Below, piece after piece: positions 43,455 through 52,400 of a stretch of DNA of 64,000 nt. A model generated the notes under the pieces. The model searched no databases. It saw nothing but the letters and a program-made list of their open reading frames with translations, and was not told where the DNA came from. The position numbers were made by a program, and so were the translations under genes. The stretch comes from Bacillus sp. FJAT-27916. GTDB lineage: Bacteria > Bacillota > Bacilli > Bacillales > Pradoshiaceae. Within the stretch, counting starts at the first letter, position 1; the number at the start of each line of letters is the position of its first letter. The stretch spans positions 3,209,390 to 3,273,389 of the forward strand of contig NZ_LFZV01000001.1 in assembly GCF_001183965.1 (NCBI RefSeq), written 5' to 3'.

Positions 43455-44414
43455 TTAAACTGTCCCCCGTTCAATCAAGGATACAGTAATTTCCTTGCTG
43501 TCTATTTTTCCGCTTAGCGCTTGTTTAAACAGATTCTGTCCCATTTGCTCAAGCGGTATTTCCATTGTAGTGATATTCATCATCTGCGCAATCGGCTGAT
43601 TATCAAATCCGATAATCGCCAAGTCGTCCGGCACCTTAATCTTTTCATGGTGACAACAAAGCATGATACCCGCAGCCACTTGATCACTAGTTGCAAGCAA
43701 GGCTGTCGGCGGCTCTGGCATGGACTGAATACACTCTATCACACGCCTGCCGTCCTCGAAATAAAGGCATTGGTCAATGATATAGTCAGGCCGATACGCC
43801 AATCCATGCTGACGGATAAAATCCTTATAAGCCTGTTCACGATCACGGCTGCTTGTTCCGTTCGTTCGGCTGATGGTGTAGCCGATTTTCCGGTGCCCTT
43901 TTTTATATAAATAATCCAAGGCAGCTGTAAAAGCAGCATAATGATTCACATAGGTCAAGGATACCCGCGGGTCATCCCGCTTCTCTGCTACAACAATTGG
44001 ACCGTACTGCATATGCTCTTCAATGACGGACCATTCGCAACCCCTTGAGCAAATGATTAAGGAATCAATCTGCTTCGTCTTCAGCATTTGTAAAGCTTCC
44101 AGCTCAACCCGTTTTTGATAATTTGTTTGGTATAATACGAGCTTATAATTATGCTCAAGTGCCATACTGGCGATTCCTTTCAGAAGAAGCCCAAAATACG
44201 GATGGTCTGTATAAGGGAGAACCACGCCCATTGCTTGTGTTTTCCCTTTACTTAAGTGCACAGCGTTGATATTCGGATAATAATTCATTTCATCAATAGC
44301 TGCGAGCACAGCCTCCCTTTTCTGAGCGCTTACATAAGGGTGATTATTCAATACTCGAGAGACTGTTGTTACCGATACTCCGGCCCTTGCTGCCACATCT
44401 TTAATATTTGTCAT
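43455..44414 (-). CDS. LacI-family transcriptional regulator
   Basis: Repressor of 319 residues. HTH at 1-25 (IKDVAARAGVSVTTVSRVLNNHPYVS) with hinge region KGKTQAMGVVLPYTDH, then the periplasmic-binding-protein-like effector domain. Its own promoter carries a perfect 16-bp palindrome (44461-44476) next to TTGACA, so it is probably autoregulated. A HAD phosphatase follows. No catabolic genes are next to it, so its inducer cannot be guessed. Confidence 0.92.
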   Translation of the reverse strand: MTNIKDVAARAGVSVTTVSRVLNNHPYVSAQKREAVLAAIDEMNYYPNINAVHLSKGKTQAMGVVLPYTDHPYFGLLLKGIASMALEHNYKLVLYQTNYQKRVELEALQMLKTKQIDSLIICSRGCEWSVIEEHMQYGPIVVAEKRDDPRVSLTYVNHYAAFTAALDYLYKKGHRKIGYTISRTNGTSSRDREQAYKDFIRQHGLAYRPDYIIDQCLYFEDGRRVIECIQSMPEPPTALLATSDQVAAGIMLCCHHEKIKVPDDLAIIGFDNQPIAQMMNITTMEIPLEQMGQNLFKQALSGKIDSKEITVSLIERGTV

Positions 44415-44460
44415 GTTTATTCACCTGAATATGGTTATTGGCTTGGAATAAGTGTAAAGT

Positions 44461-44481
44461 ATGAAACGCGTTTCATGTCAA
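44461..44481 (-). promoter_or_regulatory. LacI-type operator and -35 of the regulator gene
   Basis: ATGAAACGCGTTTCAT (44461-44476) is a perfect 16-bp palindrome with a GC centre, lying directly behind a consensus TTGACA -35 on the minus strand (44476-44481). Binding in the promoter spacer gives autorepression. It is not a cre: the central CG is shifted. Confidence 0.75.
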
Positions 44482-44574
44482 CGAAAGAAATAAAATAATT
44501 TTATGACCTGTGGAAAACAAAGAAGGCAAAGCAGAAACTGCTCGCCTGATAAAAGCCGTTTTGATTGATGCTGC

Positions 44575-44919
44575 TCAAGCCTTCAAAATGCTGATTTCCA
44601 TATACTTAGCCACATCTCCAACCGTTTGGAAATTCTCAATTAGACTGGCTCGATTCATCGAATGCTCCGGCAGATGAAAATGCCTGTACATATGGTCCAC
44701 CGCATGATAAAAGGCCTTTGAATCCATTCCATATAAATCTTGGATGGATGATTGAATAGAGAGCTCGCGCGCGTGCAGCTTCGCTGACGGAGGCATACAG
44801 TGAAGCAGCCATTTCATCGTGCCCATAAGCACATTGTATTCGAATTCATTCATCCCTAACTGCTTGCGATGCTGGCGTTTCAGCAAGCACATCTGAAAAT
44901 CAATTATGTTATCATTCAT
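44575..44919 (-). CDS. Hypothetical helical protein (114 aa)
   Basis: Acid-neutral soluble protein with no signal or membrane segment. It has a basic/Cys-rich start (MCLLKRQHRKQL), a central SIQSSIQDLYGMDSKAFYHAVDHMYRHF and a C-terminal FQTVGDVAKYMEISIL. The end is faintly like acyl-carrier-protein helices but no DSL serine is present. ATG has GAGGGAG 8 nt upstream. I do not recognise it. Confidence 0.72.
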   Translation of the reverse strand: MNDNIIDFQMCLLKRQHRKQLGMNEFEYNVLMGTMKWLLHCMPPSAKLHARELSIQSSIQDLYGMDSKAFYHAVDHMYRHFHLPEHSMNRASLIENFQTVGDVAKYMEISILKA

Positions 44920-44984
44920 ATGGTGTACTCCCTCATAGATAGTCCTATCTATAAGGTTTGCAAAGCGAATACTCCTTATGCATC

Positions 44985-45449
44985 TTACCGGCTTAGATCC
45001 TGTTTAGACAAATATTCCTCAATAATCATCCGATGACTTTTCACCATTCGTTCAGGGAGCTGATCAGGATCAAAGAAACGAACCTGACAGGATTCTGTCA
45101 AATCCACCTTTAGTTCGCCCCTATAGCTGTCTGTATAGTAAGCACAGGTCACCATATAAAATTCATCTCCGTTCTCTGCCACCGCGAAATGCTCAGGACC
45201 AGAGTAGACATTCATCATCGTTAACGATTCTACCTCTAGGCCTGTTTCCTCCAAAACCTCTCTCTTAGCGGTATCCTCCGCACGTTCACCAAGCTCCATC
45301 AATCCGCCTGCTAATCCCCAAGTTCCTTTCGGGTAGACTCGCTCTTGAAGCAGGAGCCGGCCTCTTTCATCCAGAATCACGACCACACAGCCAACCAAAA
45401 TCAGTGGTCGATGTCCAACCAGCTTCCTTATATCCTCTATATACCCCAT
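44985..45449 (-). CDS. NUDIX hydrolase
   Basis: Nucleoside diphosphate-X hydrolase of 154 residues. The Nudix box is complete: GGLMELGERAEDTAKREVLEETGLEV (pattern GX5EX7REUXEEXGU) at about 45-70. Members hydrolyse ADP-ribose, NADH, dNTPs or diphosphoinositols. ATG after GGAGGAGC. Single gene. Confidence 0.93.
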   Translation of the reverse strand: MGYIEDIRKLVGHRPLILVGCVVVILDERGRLLLQERVYPKGTWGLAGGLMELGERAEDTAKREVLEETGLEVESLTMMNVYSGPEHFAVAENGDEFYMVTCAYYTDSYRGELKVDLTESCQVRFFDPDQLPERMVKSHRMIIEEYLSKQDLSR

Positions 45450-45609
45450 ACTCCCGCTCCTCCCTTATAAGACAAACTTATTAGAAAATCAAAAATTATG
45501 CGATAACTCACAAAGGATTTTCCTAGTCTAACAGGTTCGTTAGTTATACTGTATACGGCATAATTTGATGTTATCATACTTACATATTCAAGAATATGAG
45601 GTGCATAGA

Positions 45610-45831
45610 ATGGAACAGCTAACAAAAGACAGCTTAAAGTATATGATTGATTTAGAAATTCTAAAAGCCGAAGAGGCAGTGAACTCCTCTAATACTATCA
45701 GAAACTATTCACGTAAACTTGTTGAATATAAGAAAGCAAAACAACTCAAACAGCTCGTTAACGAATTTGAAAAGGGCCAAGAGCATGTAATCGCCCTTCT
45801 TGAGGAAATTACAAACGAAGCTATTATATAA
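45610..45831 (+). CDS. Small helical protein (73 aa)
   Basis: A 73-residue, strongly charged helical protein (MEQLTKDSLKYMIDLEILKA at the start, then a Lys/Glu-rich middle and IALLEEITNEAII at the end) likely to form a coiled coil. ATG at 45610 has ATGAGGTG upstream; the in-frame region further up (from 45565) has no ribosome site. Followed by a terminator. Function unknown. Confidence 0.7.
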   Translation: MEQLTKDSLKYMIDLEILKAEEAVNSSNTIRNYSRKLVEYKKAKQLKQLVNEFEKGQEHVIALLEEITNEAII

Positions 45832-45840
45832 GCCATTATT

Positions 45841-45868
45841 CAAGATGCCTTCATGGCATCTTTTTTTG
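45841..45868 (+). terminator. Terminator of the 73-aa gene
   Basis: AAGATGCC / GGCATCTT around TTCAT, then TTTTTTGC. Confidence 0.93.
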
Positions 45869-45872
45869 CAAA

Positions 45873-45915
45873 CAAAAAAGGGCCCTCTGGATAAAAGACT
45901 TATCCGGAAAGACCC
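45873..45915 (-). terminator. Terminator of the 45.9-kb SDR gene
   Basis: AGGG...GGATAA pairs with TTATCC...CCCT with internal mismatches on the minus strand, followed by TTTTTTG. Confidence 0.65.
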
Positions 45916-45927
45916 TATCATAAATGG

Positions 45928-46662
45928 TTACATGGCAGATAATCCGCCATCAACAATGAATTCTGAGCCAGTAGAATAGCCGGATTCATCAGATGCTAAA
46001 TAGGTGACTAAATCCGTTACTTCTTCTGGTTTTGCTACACGTTTCAGCGGGATATGTTTAGCAAATTCCTTAATGACCCCCACGGCATCCCCTTGGGTCA
46101 CCATTGGTGTTTCAATAACACCTGGATGGACGGAGTTTACACGGATGCCAAGGCCGGCCACTTGAAGGGCTGCCGCTTTCGTTAAACCACGAACCGCAAA
46201 CTTCGTATCTGTGTACCCAATCGCTCCGCCGACGAGCCCATTCAAGGAGGAAATGTTCACGATAGAACCATTTCCTGTCTTCTGCATAGACGGAAGAATG
46301 TGCTTAATTCCCAAGAAGACGGACACTTGATTGATTTCCACAATTTTGCGGTATTCCTCTTCCGTAATATCAAAAATGTTCTTATTCATGCTGATGCCTG
46401 CATTATTAACGAGCACATTCACAGGACCGAATGCTTCTTCTGCTTCTTTAACGACATGTTCCCAATCAGCTGCTTTCGTCACATCTTGCTTAACAAATAA
46501 CGCATTTTCCCCTAATTCATTTGCAAGAGCCATGCCGCCTTCCTCATTCAGATCTGTGATGACAACCTTTGCACCTTCTTTCACAAATCTACGAACATGA
46601 GAGGCCCCCATACCCCTTGCTCCTCCAGTAATGACAGCAACTTTTCCATCTAATCTGCCCAT
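45928..46662 (-). CDS. Short-chain dehydrogenase/reductase (SDR), paralogue of the 54.7-kb gene
   Basis: NAD(P)-dependent oxidoreductase of 244 residues. Rossmann motif GGARGMGASHV, DLNEEGG, NNAGISMNK, NISSLNG with catalytic Ser, and YTDTK as the active Tyr-x-x-x-Lys (Thr replaces the usual Ser before Lys). About two thirds of residues match the SDR at 54691-55425, which has the same length, so these are recent-type paralogues. The ATG pair at 46660-46665 follows GGAGGG; I chose the second. Resembles hydroxysteroid or glucose dehydrogenases; substrate unknown. Confidence 0.92.
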   Translation of the reverse strand: MGRLDGKVAVITGGARGMGASHVRRFVKEGAKVVITDLNEEGGMALANELGENALFVKQDVTKAADWEHVVKEAEEAFGPVNVLVNNAGISMNKNIFDITEEEYRKIVEINQVSVFLGIKHILPSMQKTGNGSIVNISSLNGLVGGAIGYTDTKFAVRGLTKAAALQVAGLGIRVNSVHPGVIETPMVTQGDAVGVIKEFAKHIPLKRVAKPEEVTDLVTYLASDESGYSTGSEFIVDGGLSAM

Positions 46663-46776
46663 CATAATCCCTCCTATTTGTTCCAAAAGCGATACCGCTT
46701 TCACTATATATATACCACCTTTTTCTTATATCAAAATATTATATTTTTATGAACATTTTCCACATCCAATACAATA

Positions 46777-46808
46777 AAAAACAGGCCTGTCTCTTACAAC
46801 ACGCCTGC
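46777..46808 (-). terminator. Weak terminator behind the acetamidase gene
   Basis: CAGGC / GCCTG arms with a 16-nt loop on the minus strand, then TTTTTTATT. Confidence 0.45.
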
Positions 46809-46820
46809 TCACATTTTCTA

Positions 46821-47721
46821 TTAGAATAAATTAATTTCATATGAATGGAATACTCTCGCTGGGATGAAAAATCTAGCCGTCATCAAGGGATCGACAATCT
46901 GCGAAACTTTCACATGACCGCTGACACTAAGGCAGCATAGACAAGTCAGCTGCTGATAAACCTGTAAGCGGCCGCATGATATCAACAAAGCATTCCACAG
47001 CCTCTTTTGCCGCTTCATCCAGCGTCGGCTTGGAGACAATAATGGCAGCTCCATCTTCATTTACGACAATCGGATGAGGAATAGACCTTCCTTTCAGGAT
47101 ATCCAAGGTAACCGTTACCCTCCCGGCAACCTCTATTCCAGAAACCCCTATTTCTCCATCTCCCATGGCGGCATGTAAATCACCTAAACCAAAAAGGGCT
47201 CCCTCGTGAAAGACCGGTAAATAAAGCTCAGCTCCTTTGGTGATCAACGTGGTATCCATATTTCCACCATGCTCACCTGGTGTCCCGCATGAGACTCCCT
47301 CCTGCGCCGGAGCCACTCCAATGACGCCAATCATCGGATTGACCGGCAGTCTCAGCCGATCATTAAATACGTATGTATTGTCTACGATATCGACCTTCTT
47401 AACTGCGAACCCCTCCAGCCGATGCCCCATAACTCCAAGATTCTTGCCTGTCGCGATAATGCCTGTTGGTGCAATCTCCAAATCGTCTATCTTCACCTTC
47501 AGGATATCGCCCGCCTTAGCTTCCTCTATATAGATTGGGCCTGTGGCTGGATTGATATGATTCCAGTCAATTGCCTCATAGGCGGTCTCCTCCGAATCAA
47601 TTTGACCTAGGAAACAATCGTGTGTTTCAATAACTACTTTCGCACCGGCCGATACCTTCAGGGCTGGCTTATGTTCTTTATCAAAGGAATAAATATAGTT
47701 CTGCTTTTCGAGTATAACCAT
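46821..47721 (-). pseudogene. Acetamidase/formamidase family protein, frameshifted near its C terminus
   Basis: The first 264 residues (stop TAG at 46927-46929) are a nearly complete cytoplasmic amide hydrolase: MVILEKQNYIYSFDKEH start, ETHDCFLGQI, GPIYIEEAKAGDILKVKI, GEHGGNMDTTLIT and the Cys/Asp/metal region GLGDLHAAMGDGEIGVSG. The family's conserved tail (typically LMSLVGDLKVSQVVDPLKTAR) is found in the next frame right after the stop, as SVSGHVKVSQIVDPLMTAR, ending at 46821. Removal of one C (two C at 46931-46932) would restore one frame. So a single-base insertion, real or an assembly error, shortens it by about 35 residues. The start ATG at 47721 has GAGGGA upstream. Confidence 0.85.
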
Positions 47722-47817
47722 GCCATTCCCTCTGTTCATTTTTTATAAGAAAATTCAGTAATTTTATCCATCATACTGAACTGAAAGAGAATTCACAAGA
47801 CAATCAGCCAGAACAAT

Positions 47818-47850
47818 CAAAAAAACCAGGAGACCATTCTCCTGGTTTAA
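47818..47850 (-). terminator. Terminator of the ABC exporter operon
   Basis: AAACCAGGAG / CTCCTGGTTT with loop AATGGT on the minus strand, then TTTTTG; three bases after the stop of the downstream ABC gene. Confidence 0.9.
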
Positions 47851-47852
47851 AC

Positions 47853-49679
47853 TTAGATTGCATATTCTTCTTCCACGACAGCCTCTTCACTGAACTGGCT
47901 GTTATACAATTCTGCGTAGAACCCTTCTTTATCAAGAAGGTCATCATGTGTTCCGCTTTCGATAATGTCTCCGTCCTTCATGACAAGAATCATATCGGCG
48001 TTTTTAATCGTGGATAAACGGTGCGCAATCACAAATGATGTACGGCCGGCCGTTAATTTATCCATCGCTTCCTGTATCAAGATTTCTGTCCGGGTATCAA
48101 CTGAGCTTGTGGCTTCATCCAAGATAAGAAGCGGAGCATTTTCCACCATGGCACGCGCAATGGTTAAGAGCTGCTTTTGGCCGGCAGAAAGGCTGATTTG
48201 GTCATTTAGCACAGTATCATATCCATTCGGCAATGACTGAATGAAGTGATGGATGCCAACCGCCTCACATGCGGTCGTAATCTCTTCATCTGTTACACCG
48301 TTCTTGTTATAAACGATATTTTCCCGAATCGTTCCCTCAAAGAGCCAAGTATCCTGCAATACCATACAGAATTGCTCATGAACATTCTCTCTCGTTAATG
48401 TATGGATTGGCACACCGTCAATCAAAATTTCACCAGCATTGACCTCATAGAAGCGCATAAGCAGGTTAACCATGGTTGACTTCCCTGCACCCGTCGGTCC
48501 AACAATGGCGACCTTCTCGCCTGCTTTAACTGACACGGAGAAATTATGAATGATGGTCTTATCCTCATTGTAGCCGAAGCGGACATTCTTGAACTCAACA
48601 TCCCCTTTGACATTTTGCAGAATGGCCTCTTTATGGCTCTCATCTTCAAGCTCTGCTTCATCCAGGAAGTCAAAGACACGCTTGCTTGCCGCTGCTGTTG
48701 ATTGCAGGTTCGTGACCGCTTGGGCCATTTGGGCAAGCGGCTGCGTGAACAGGCGGATGTAGACCATGAAAGCAACGATAACCCCAAAGGAAATCTTGCC
48801 GTTCATCGCTAAAGATGCACCCACCACACAGACCGCCACATAACCGAAGTTTCCGATGAAGGTCATAATAGGCATCATCATTCCGGAAAGGAATTGGGCA
48901 CGCCAAGCACTGTTATACAGACGCTTATTGATGGCTTCAAATGTTTCCTTCGCCTCTTCTTCTCCGTTATATACCTTAACAATAGAATGTCCTGCATATA
49001 TTTCTTCCACATAGCCGTTAATGGCTCCAAGCTCACGCTGCTGATTGGAGAAATGTTTCTGCGAATTCTTGACAATCAATCCCATCAGCATAAAACCGAT
49101 AACGGTGGACGCAACAGCTGTTAAGGCCATTATGACATTCGTCGTCAGCATCATGATGAGCGAGCCGATAAATAATGTCACTGCAGACACAAGCGTCCCG
49201 ATGCTTTGATTCATCGTTTGCCCAAGCGTATCGATATCGTTCGTAATACGGCTTAAGACATCCCCATAGCTGTTAGAGTCAAAATACCTCAATGGCAGCT
49301 TATTGATCTTTTCAGAAAGGGCCGTCCGCAGAGTTTTTGATACCTTCTGTGTAACCGTCGCCATGATGAACCCTTGAAGATACGAAAACAGGGAGCTTAA
49401 CACATATAAGGCAGCCAAGAAGAACCCGATTTTCTTAATCGCCTCTAAATCAATTTCCGTCATCAAGCCTTCCATGATGATGTCGATTAATTCACTTAAG
49501 TAATCAGGACCGATAATGGTAAAGATTGTTCCGATGAATGCCAGTGTAATGGCAAGAATAATCATTGTCATATATGGTTTACAGTAGGCAATCAGCTTGC
49601 CCCAAGACTGCTTAAAGCCGGCTTTCTCTCCTTTTTCAAGAGAGCGAGCATGTTTTTTAGGCTGTAACTTATTGGGCAT
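47853..49679 (-). CDS. ABC exporter half-transporter (ATPase-permease), second subunit (YfiC-like)
   Basis: Fused membrane-ATPase half of 608 residues. Six-helix domain (about 25-335), then the nucleotide-binding domain: Walker A GPTGAGKSTM, signature LSAGQKQ (non-canonical, LSGGQ replaced by LSAGQ), Walker B LLILDEATSS and the His loop AHRLS. With the preceding gene (overlap 11 bp) it forms a heterodimeric drug or lipid exporter, as YfiB-YfiC or BmrC-BmrD. I chose the ATG at 49677-49679 because AAAGGAGGAG precedes it; the frame runs 53 codons further up inside the other gene's coding region, which is a shadow. Confidence 0.93.
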   Translation of the reverse strand: MPNKLQPKKHARSLEKGEKAGFKQSWGKLIAYCKPYMTMIILAITLAFIGTIFTIIGPDYLSELIDIIMEGLMTEIDLEAIKKIGFFLAALYVLSSLFSYLQGFIMATVTQKVSKTLRTALSEKINKLPLRYFDSNSYGDVLSRITNDIDTLGQTMNQSIGTLVSAVTLFIGSLIMMLTTNVIMALTAVASTVIGFMLMGLIVKNSQKHFSNQQRELGAINGYVEEIYAGHSIVKVYNGEEEAKETFEAINKRLYNSAWRAQFLSGMMMPIMTFIGNFGYVAVCVVGASLAMNGKISFGVIVAFMVYIRLFTQPLAQMAQAVTNLQSTAAASKRVFDFLDEAELEDESHKEAILQNVKGDVEFKNVRFGYNEDKTIIHNFSVSVKAGEKVAIVGPTGAGKSTMVNLLMRFYEVNAGEILIDGVPIHTLTRENVHEQFCMVLQDTWLFEGTIRENIVYNKNGVTDEEITTACEAVGIHHFIQSLPNGYDTVLNDQISLSAGQKQLLTIARAMVENAPLLILDEATSSVDTRTEILIQEAMDKLTAGRTSFVIAHRLSTIKNADMILVMKDGDIIESGTHDDLLDKEGFYAELYNSQFSEEAVVEEEYAI

Positions 49680-51435
49680 TTTCGAGCTCCTCCTTTGAAA
49701 GTTGAGAATAGGCAATTTCCTGATAAACCTTGCAAGAACGCAATAGTTCTTCATGCTTGCCGCAGCCGACCATTTTTCCTTCATCCAGGACGATAATTTT
49801 ATCAGCATCCATGATTGTACCAATACGCTGTGCGACAATCAGGCTCGTTGCACCCGACGTCTCTTCCTTGAGTGCAGCACGCAGCATCCGGTCAGTCCTA
49901 TAGTCAAGTGCCGAGAAGGAATCATCAAATAGATAGATTTCAGGGTTGCGGCTGATTGCACGTGCAATTGTCATCCGCTGTTTTTGGCCGCCAGATAGAT
50001 TGCTTCCACCTTGAGCGATGTGGGCCTTATATTGCCCGTCCATTCTCTCGACAAAGTCCGTCCCTTGTGCAATCGCAACCGCCCGTTTCACCTCTGCCTC
50101 CGATATCGGCCCTTTTCCATTATTGCCATAGGCTACATTTGAAGTTACGTCGCCGCTGAACAAAATATTTCGCTGCGGTACAAGACCAAGCTTATTATGT
50201 AAATTCTTCACTTTATAATCCTTCACGTTCATATCATTAACGAGCACTTCACCTATTGTCGCATCATAGAATCGAGGAATTAAATTGATGAGACTGCTCT
50301 TTCCGCAGCCCGTTGCACCGATAAAGGCGACCGTTTCACCTGGATTGGCGGTGAAACTGATATTTTTCAGTACATACTCATTGGAATCAGGATACTTAAA
50401 GCTGACATTGCGAAATTCCACTTTGCCTTTATGACCAAATCCACACTCCCCCATTTCCCCATCAAGGATGGATAATGGTGTAGAAAGCACCTCATTGACA
50501 CGTCCTGCTGCAACAGCTGCCCGTGGAAGCAGGATAAACACGACAGTCAGCATGATAAAGGCCATAATGACCTGCATGGCATAAGAAGAGAACACGACCA
50601 TGTCACTAAATAGGCTTATTTTATCCATCATGCCTGCCTCATTGATTAAGTAAGCCCCAATCCAATAGACAGCAAGACTTAGGCCGCTCATAATCAACAT
50701 CATAGTTGGCATAAAGCTCGCCATCATACGGTTTGTAAATAGATTGGTCTTAGTCAGTTCTTCATTCGCACCCTCGAATTTCTCTTCTTGGTAATTCTCT
50801 GCATTATAGGCACGAATCACACGCAGCCCAGTCAAGTTCTCCCTTGACACACGATTGAGATTATCAGTAAGAGACTGGATGCGTTTGAATTTCGGCAAGG
50901 TTAAGCTTCCTATGATGGCAATCATCACAAGCAGGAACAATACAGCAAACCCCGTCGCACTCGTCCACTGCCAGCTCTTGCCGGAAATCTTTACAATTGC
51001 CCAAACAGCTAAGATCGGCGCCTTAATCAGCACTTGCAGACCAATCGCAATAATCATCTGAATTTGCGTAATATCATTCGTTGAACGAGTAATTAAGCTC
51101 GCCGTTGAAAACCGATTAATTTCTTCCATAGAAAAGGATTCAACCTTCTCAAAGAGTAAAGATCTTAAACGTGCGGAGAATGACGCAGCCACACGTGCGG
51201 CAAAAAAGCCGACAATCACAGAAGCAGCCAGGCTTCCTAAAGCACATAAAAGCATATAGCTTCCGGCTTCCCAAATCTGGCTCATTTCACTGCCAGGCGT
51301 TTGGGTGTATGTCGTTATGTCAGACATATAATCAGGAAGCTTTAAATCAAGCCATACCTGCGTGACGATGAACAGCACACTCACAAGAATGAGCATCCAT
51401 TCCTTCGTCTTCAGATACTTGAATATTTTAATCAT
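49669..51435 (-). CDS. ABC exporter half-transporter, first subunit (YfiB-like)
   Basis: Fused half-transporter of 588 residues. Transmembrane domain (about 15-320), Walker A GATGCGKSSL, signature LSGGQKQRMTIARA, then IYLFDDSFSALD: in this subunit the catalytic Glu after Walker B is Asp (DDSFS), so one of the two ATP sites is degenerate, which is the rule for heterodimeric type IV exporters. The divergent TetR gene at 51596 suggests drug-inducible control. Complete. Confidence 0.93.
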   Translation of the reverse strand: MIKIFKYLKTKEWMLILVSVLFIVTQVWLDLKLPDYMSDITTYTQTPGSEMSQIWEAGSYMLLCALGSLAASVIVGFFAARVAASFSARLRSLLFEKVESFSMEEINRFSTASLITRSTNDITQIQMIIAIGLQVLIKAPILAVWAIVKISGKSWQWTSATGFAVLFLLVMIAIIGSLTLPKFKRIQSLTDNLNRVSRENLTGLRVIRAYNAENYQEEKFEGANEELTKTNLFTNRMMASFMPTMMLIMSGLSLAVYWIGAYLINEAGMMDKISLFSDMVVFSSYAMQVIMAFIMLTVVFILLPRAAVAAGRVNEVLSTPLSILDGEMGECGFGHKGKVEFRNVSFKYPDSNEYVLKNISFTANPGETVAFIGATGCGKSSLINLIPRFYDATIGEVLVNDMNVKDYKVKNLHNKLGLVPQRNILFSGDVTSNVAYGNNGKGPISEAEVKRAVAIAQGTDFVERMDGQYKAHIAQGGSNLSGGQKQRMTIARAISRNPEIYLFDDSFSALDYRTDRMLRAALKEETSGATSLIVAQRIGTIMDADKIIVLDEGKMVGCGKHEELLRSCKVYQEIAYSQLSKEELENAQ

Positions 51436-51595
51436 CTGAAACGATACTCCCTTTCCTATTACTGCTGAATGCAGCTAGTTAATTCATACATCGCTTGATA
51501 CATCCAATGATATTTATTATATTAAAATAATATGTAGACACAATCGTTTTTCGGGAATTTAATCGCAGGTGTAACAAGTGAGGAGGTTTTGTAAC

Positions 51596-52129
51596 TTGAG
51601 AGAGGAAAGGAATCCCACAAATGTATTTGCAAGGGATTGTATTACAACGGCATTGATTCAGCTGATGGGGGAGAAAGCTTACAAGGATATTACCATCACA
51701 GAAATCGCCAGAAAGGCCGGAGTCTCACGAGTGACTTATTACCGTAACTTCTCATCTAAAGAAGATATTATTATTCAGCACTTCGAAGATATCCACAAAG
51801 AATTTCATAAGACAGTAAAGAATTTGGATCCAAATAAACATAGGTATGAATGTCTAGTGAAGTACTTTCAAACATGGTTGAAGCATAATGAGTTTCTGAT
51901 TTGTCTTTCAAAAGCAAATCTTTCCCCTCTATTGCTCGAATCAGTCAATGATTTCACTCGCCTATCACTATCTTCTGCATATAAATACCAAGCCTTCTTC
52001 TTCACTGGCTCCATTCATAATGTTCTTTTTGAATGGGCAAAGGAAGGAACAAAGGAAAGCGCCGAAGAAATGGCGGCTTTCCTAGTCGATATGATTAAAC
52101 CGCCTCCTCTTCCTCTTGCATTAGGATAA
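51596..52129 (+). CDS. TetR/AcrR-family regulator of the adjacent ABC exporter
   Basis: Repressor of 177 residues with HTH ITITEIARKAGVSRVTYYRNFSSKED (about 30-60) and a C-terminal ligand domain. It faces the ABC exporter operon across 160 bp; a near-palindrome ATTATATTAAAATAAT at 51516-51531 lies in that gap. The TTG at 51596 has GAGGAGG 9 nt upstream; the GTG six codons earlier overlaps the ribosome site and is unlikely. This is the same arrangement as YfiR near YfiBC in Bacillus. Confidence 0.87.
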   Translation: MREERNPTNVFARDCITTALIQLMGEKAYKDITITEIARKAGVSRVTYYRNFSSKEDIIIQHFEDIHKEFHKTVKNLDPNKHRYECLVKYFQTWLKHNEFLICLSKANLSPLLLESVNDFTRLSLSSAYKYQAFFFTGSIHNVLFEWAKEGTKESAEEMAAFLVDMIKPPPLPLALG

Positions 52130-52169
52130 AAAAAGGACGATGCTTTAAGTCAGCAGTCATCCTCATTTT

Positions 52170-52364
52170 TTATTCATTATCGGCACTTGGATAGGGATGC
52201 GGGAAATCACCATGTATCCAATCGAGAACTTCTTCTATATTTGGCCGCGCAACTTCTGCATCGCTTTTTGGGTTGAGGCTCTGATCGCCCAGCCAATTGC
52301 CCGTCAGGCCATGAAGAAATTACACAAACGCCAAGACCGAAAAGCTCAAGCTATTAGCAGCTAA
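52170..52364. pseudogene. Gene remnant, possibly DUF2798-like (plus strand) or another C-terminal fragment (minus strand)
   Basis: Plus strand: ATG at 52197 opens 55 codons with one membrane segment and a basic tail (PRNFCIAFWVEALIAQPIAR then MKKLHKRQ), the pattern of the C-terminal half of DUF2798 proteins; the N-terminal half and a ribosome site are missing. Minus strand: an ORF without start ends in GDFPHPYPSADNE at 52170 and has purine-rich first codon positions like real coding DNA. Only one can be the remnant; I cannot decide by eye. It is a decayed locus between the TetR gene and the patatin gene. Confidence 0.45.
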
Positions 52365-52367
52365 AAC

Positions 52368-52400
52368 AAAAGAACCCATAATATATGGGTTCTTTTGTCA
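52368..52400 (-). terminator. Terminator of the patatin gene
   Basis: AAAAGAACCCATA / TATGGGTTCTTTT with T-rich flanks on the minus strand; can act in both directions. Confidence 0.9.

Noticed and set aside
44461..44476. CcpA cre site before the LacI gene
   Set aside because: The sequence does not fit the cre consensus (central CG is in the wrong place); it is an even palindrome of a LacI-type operator.
46821..47060. Separate 79-codon gene at the acetamidase end
   Set aside because: Its C-terminal half is the missing tail of acetamidase, so it is the same gene after a frameshift.
49680..49838. N-terminal extension of the second ABC subunit
   Set aside because: It overlaps the coding region of the first subunit in another frame; the internal ATG has the ribosome site.
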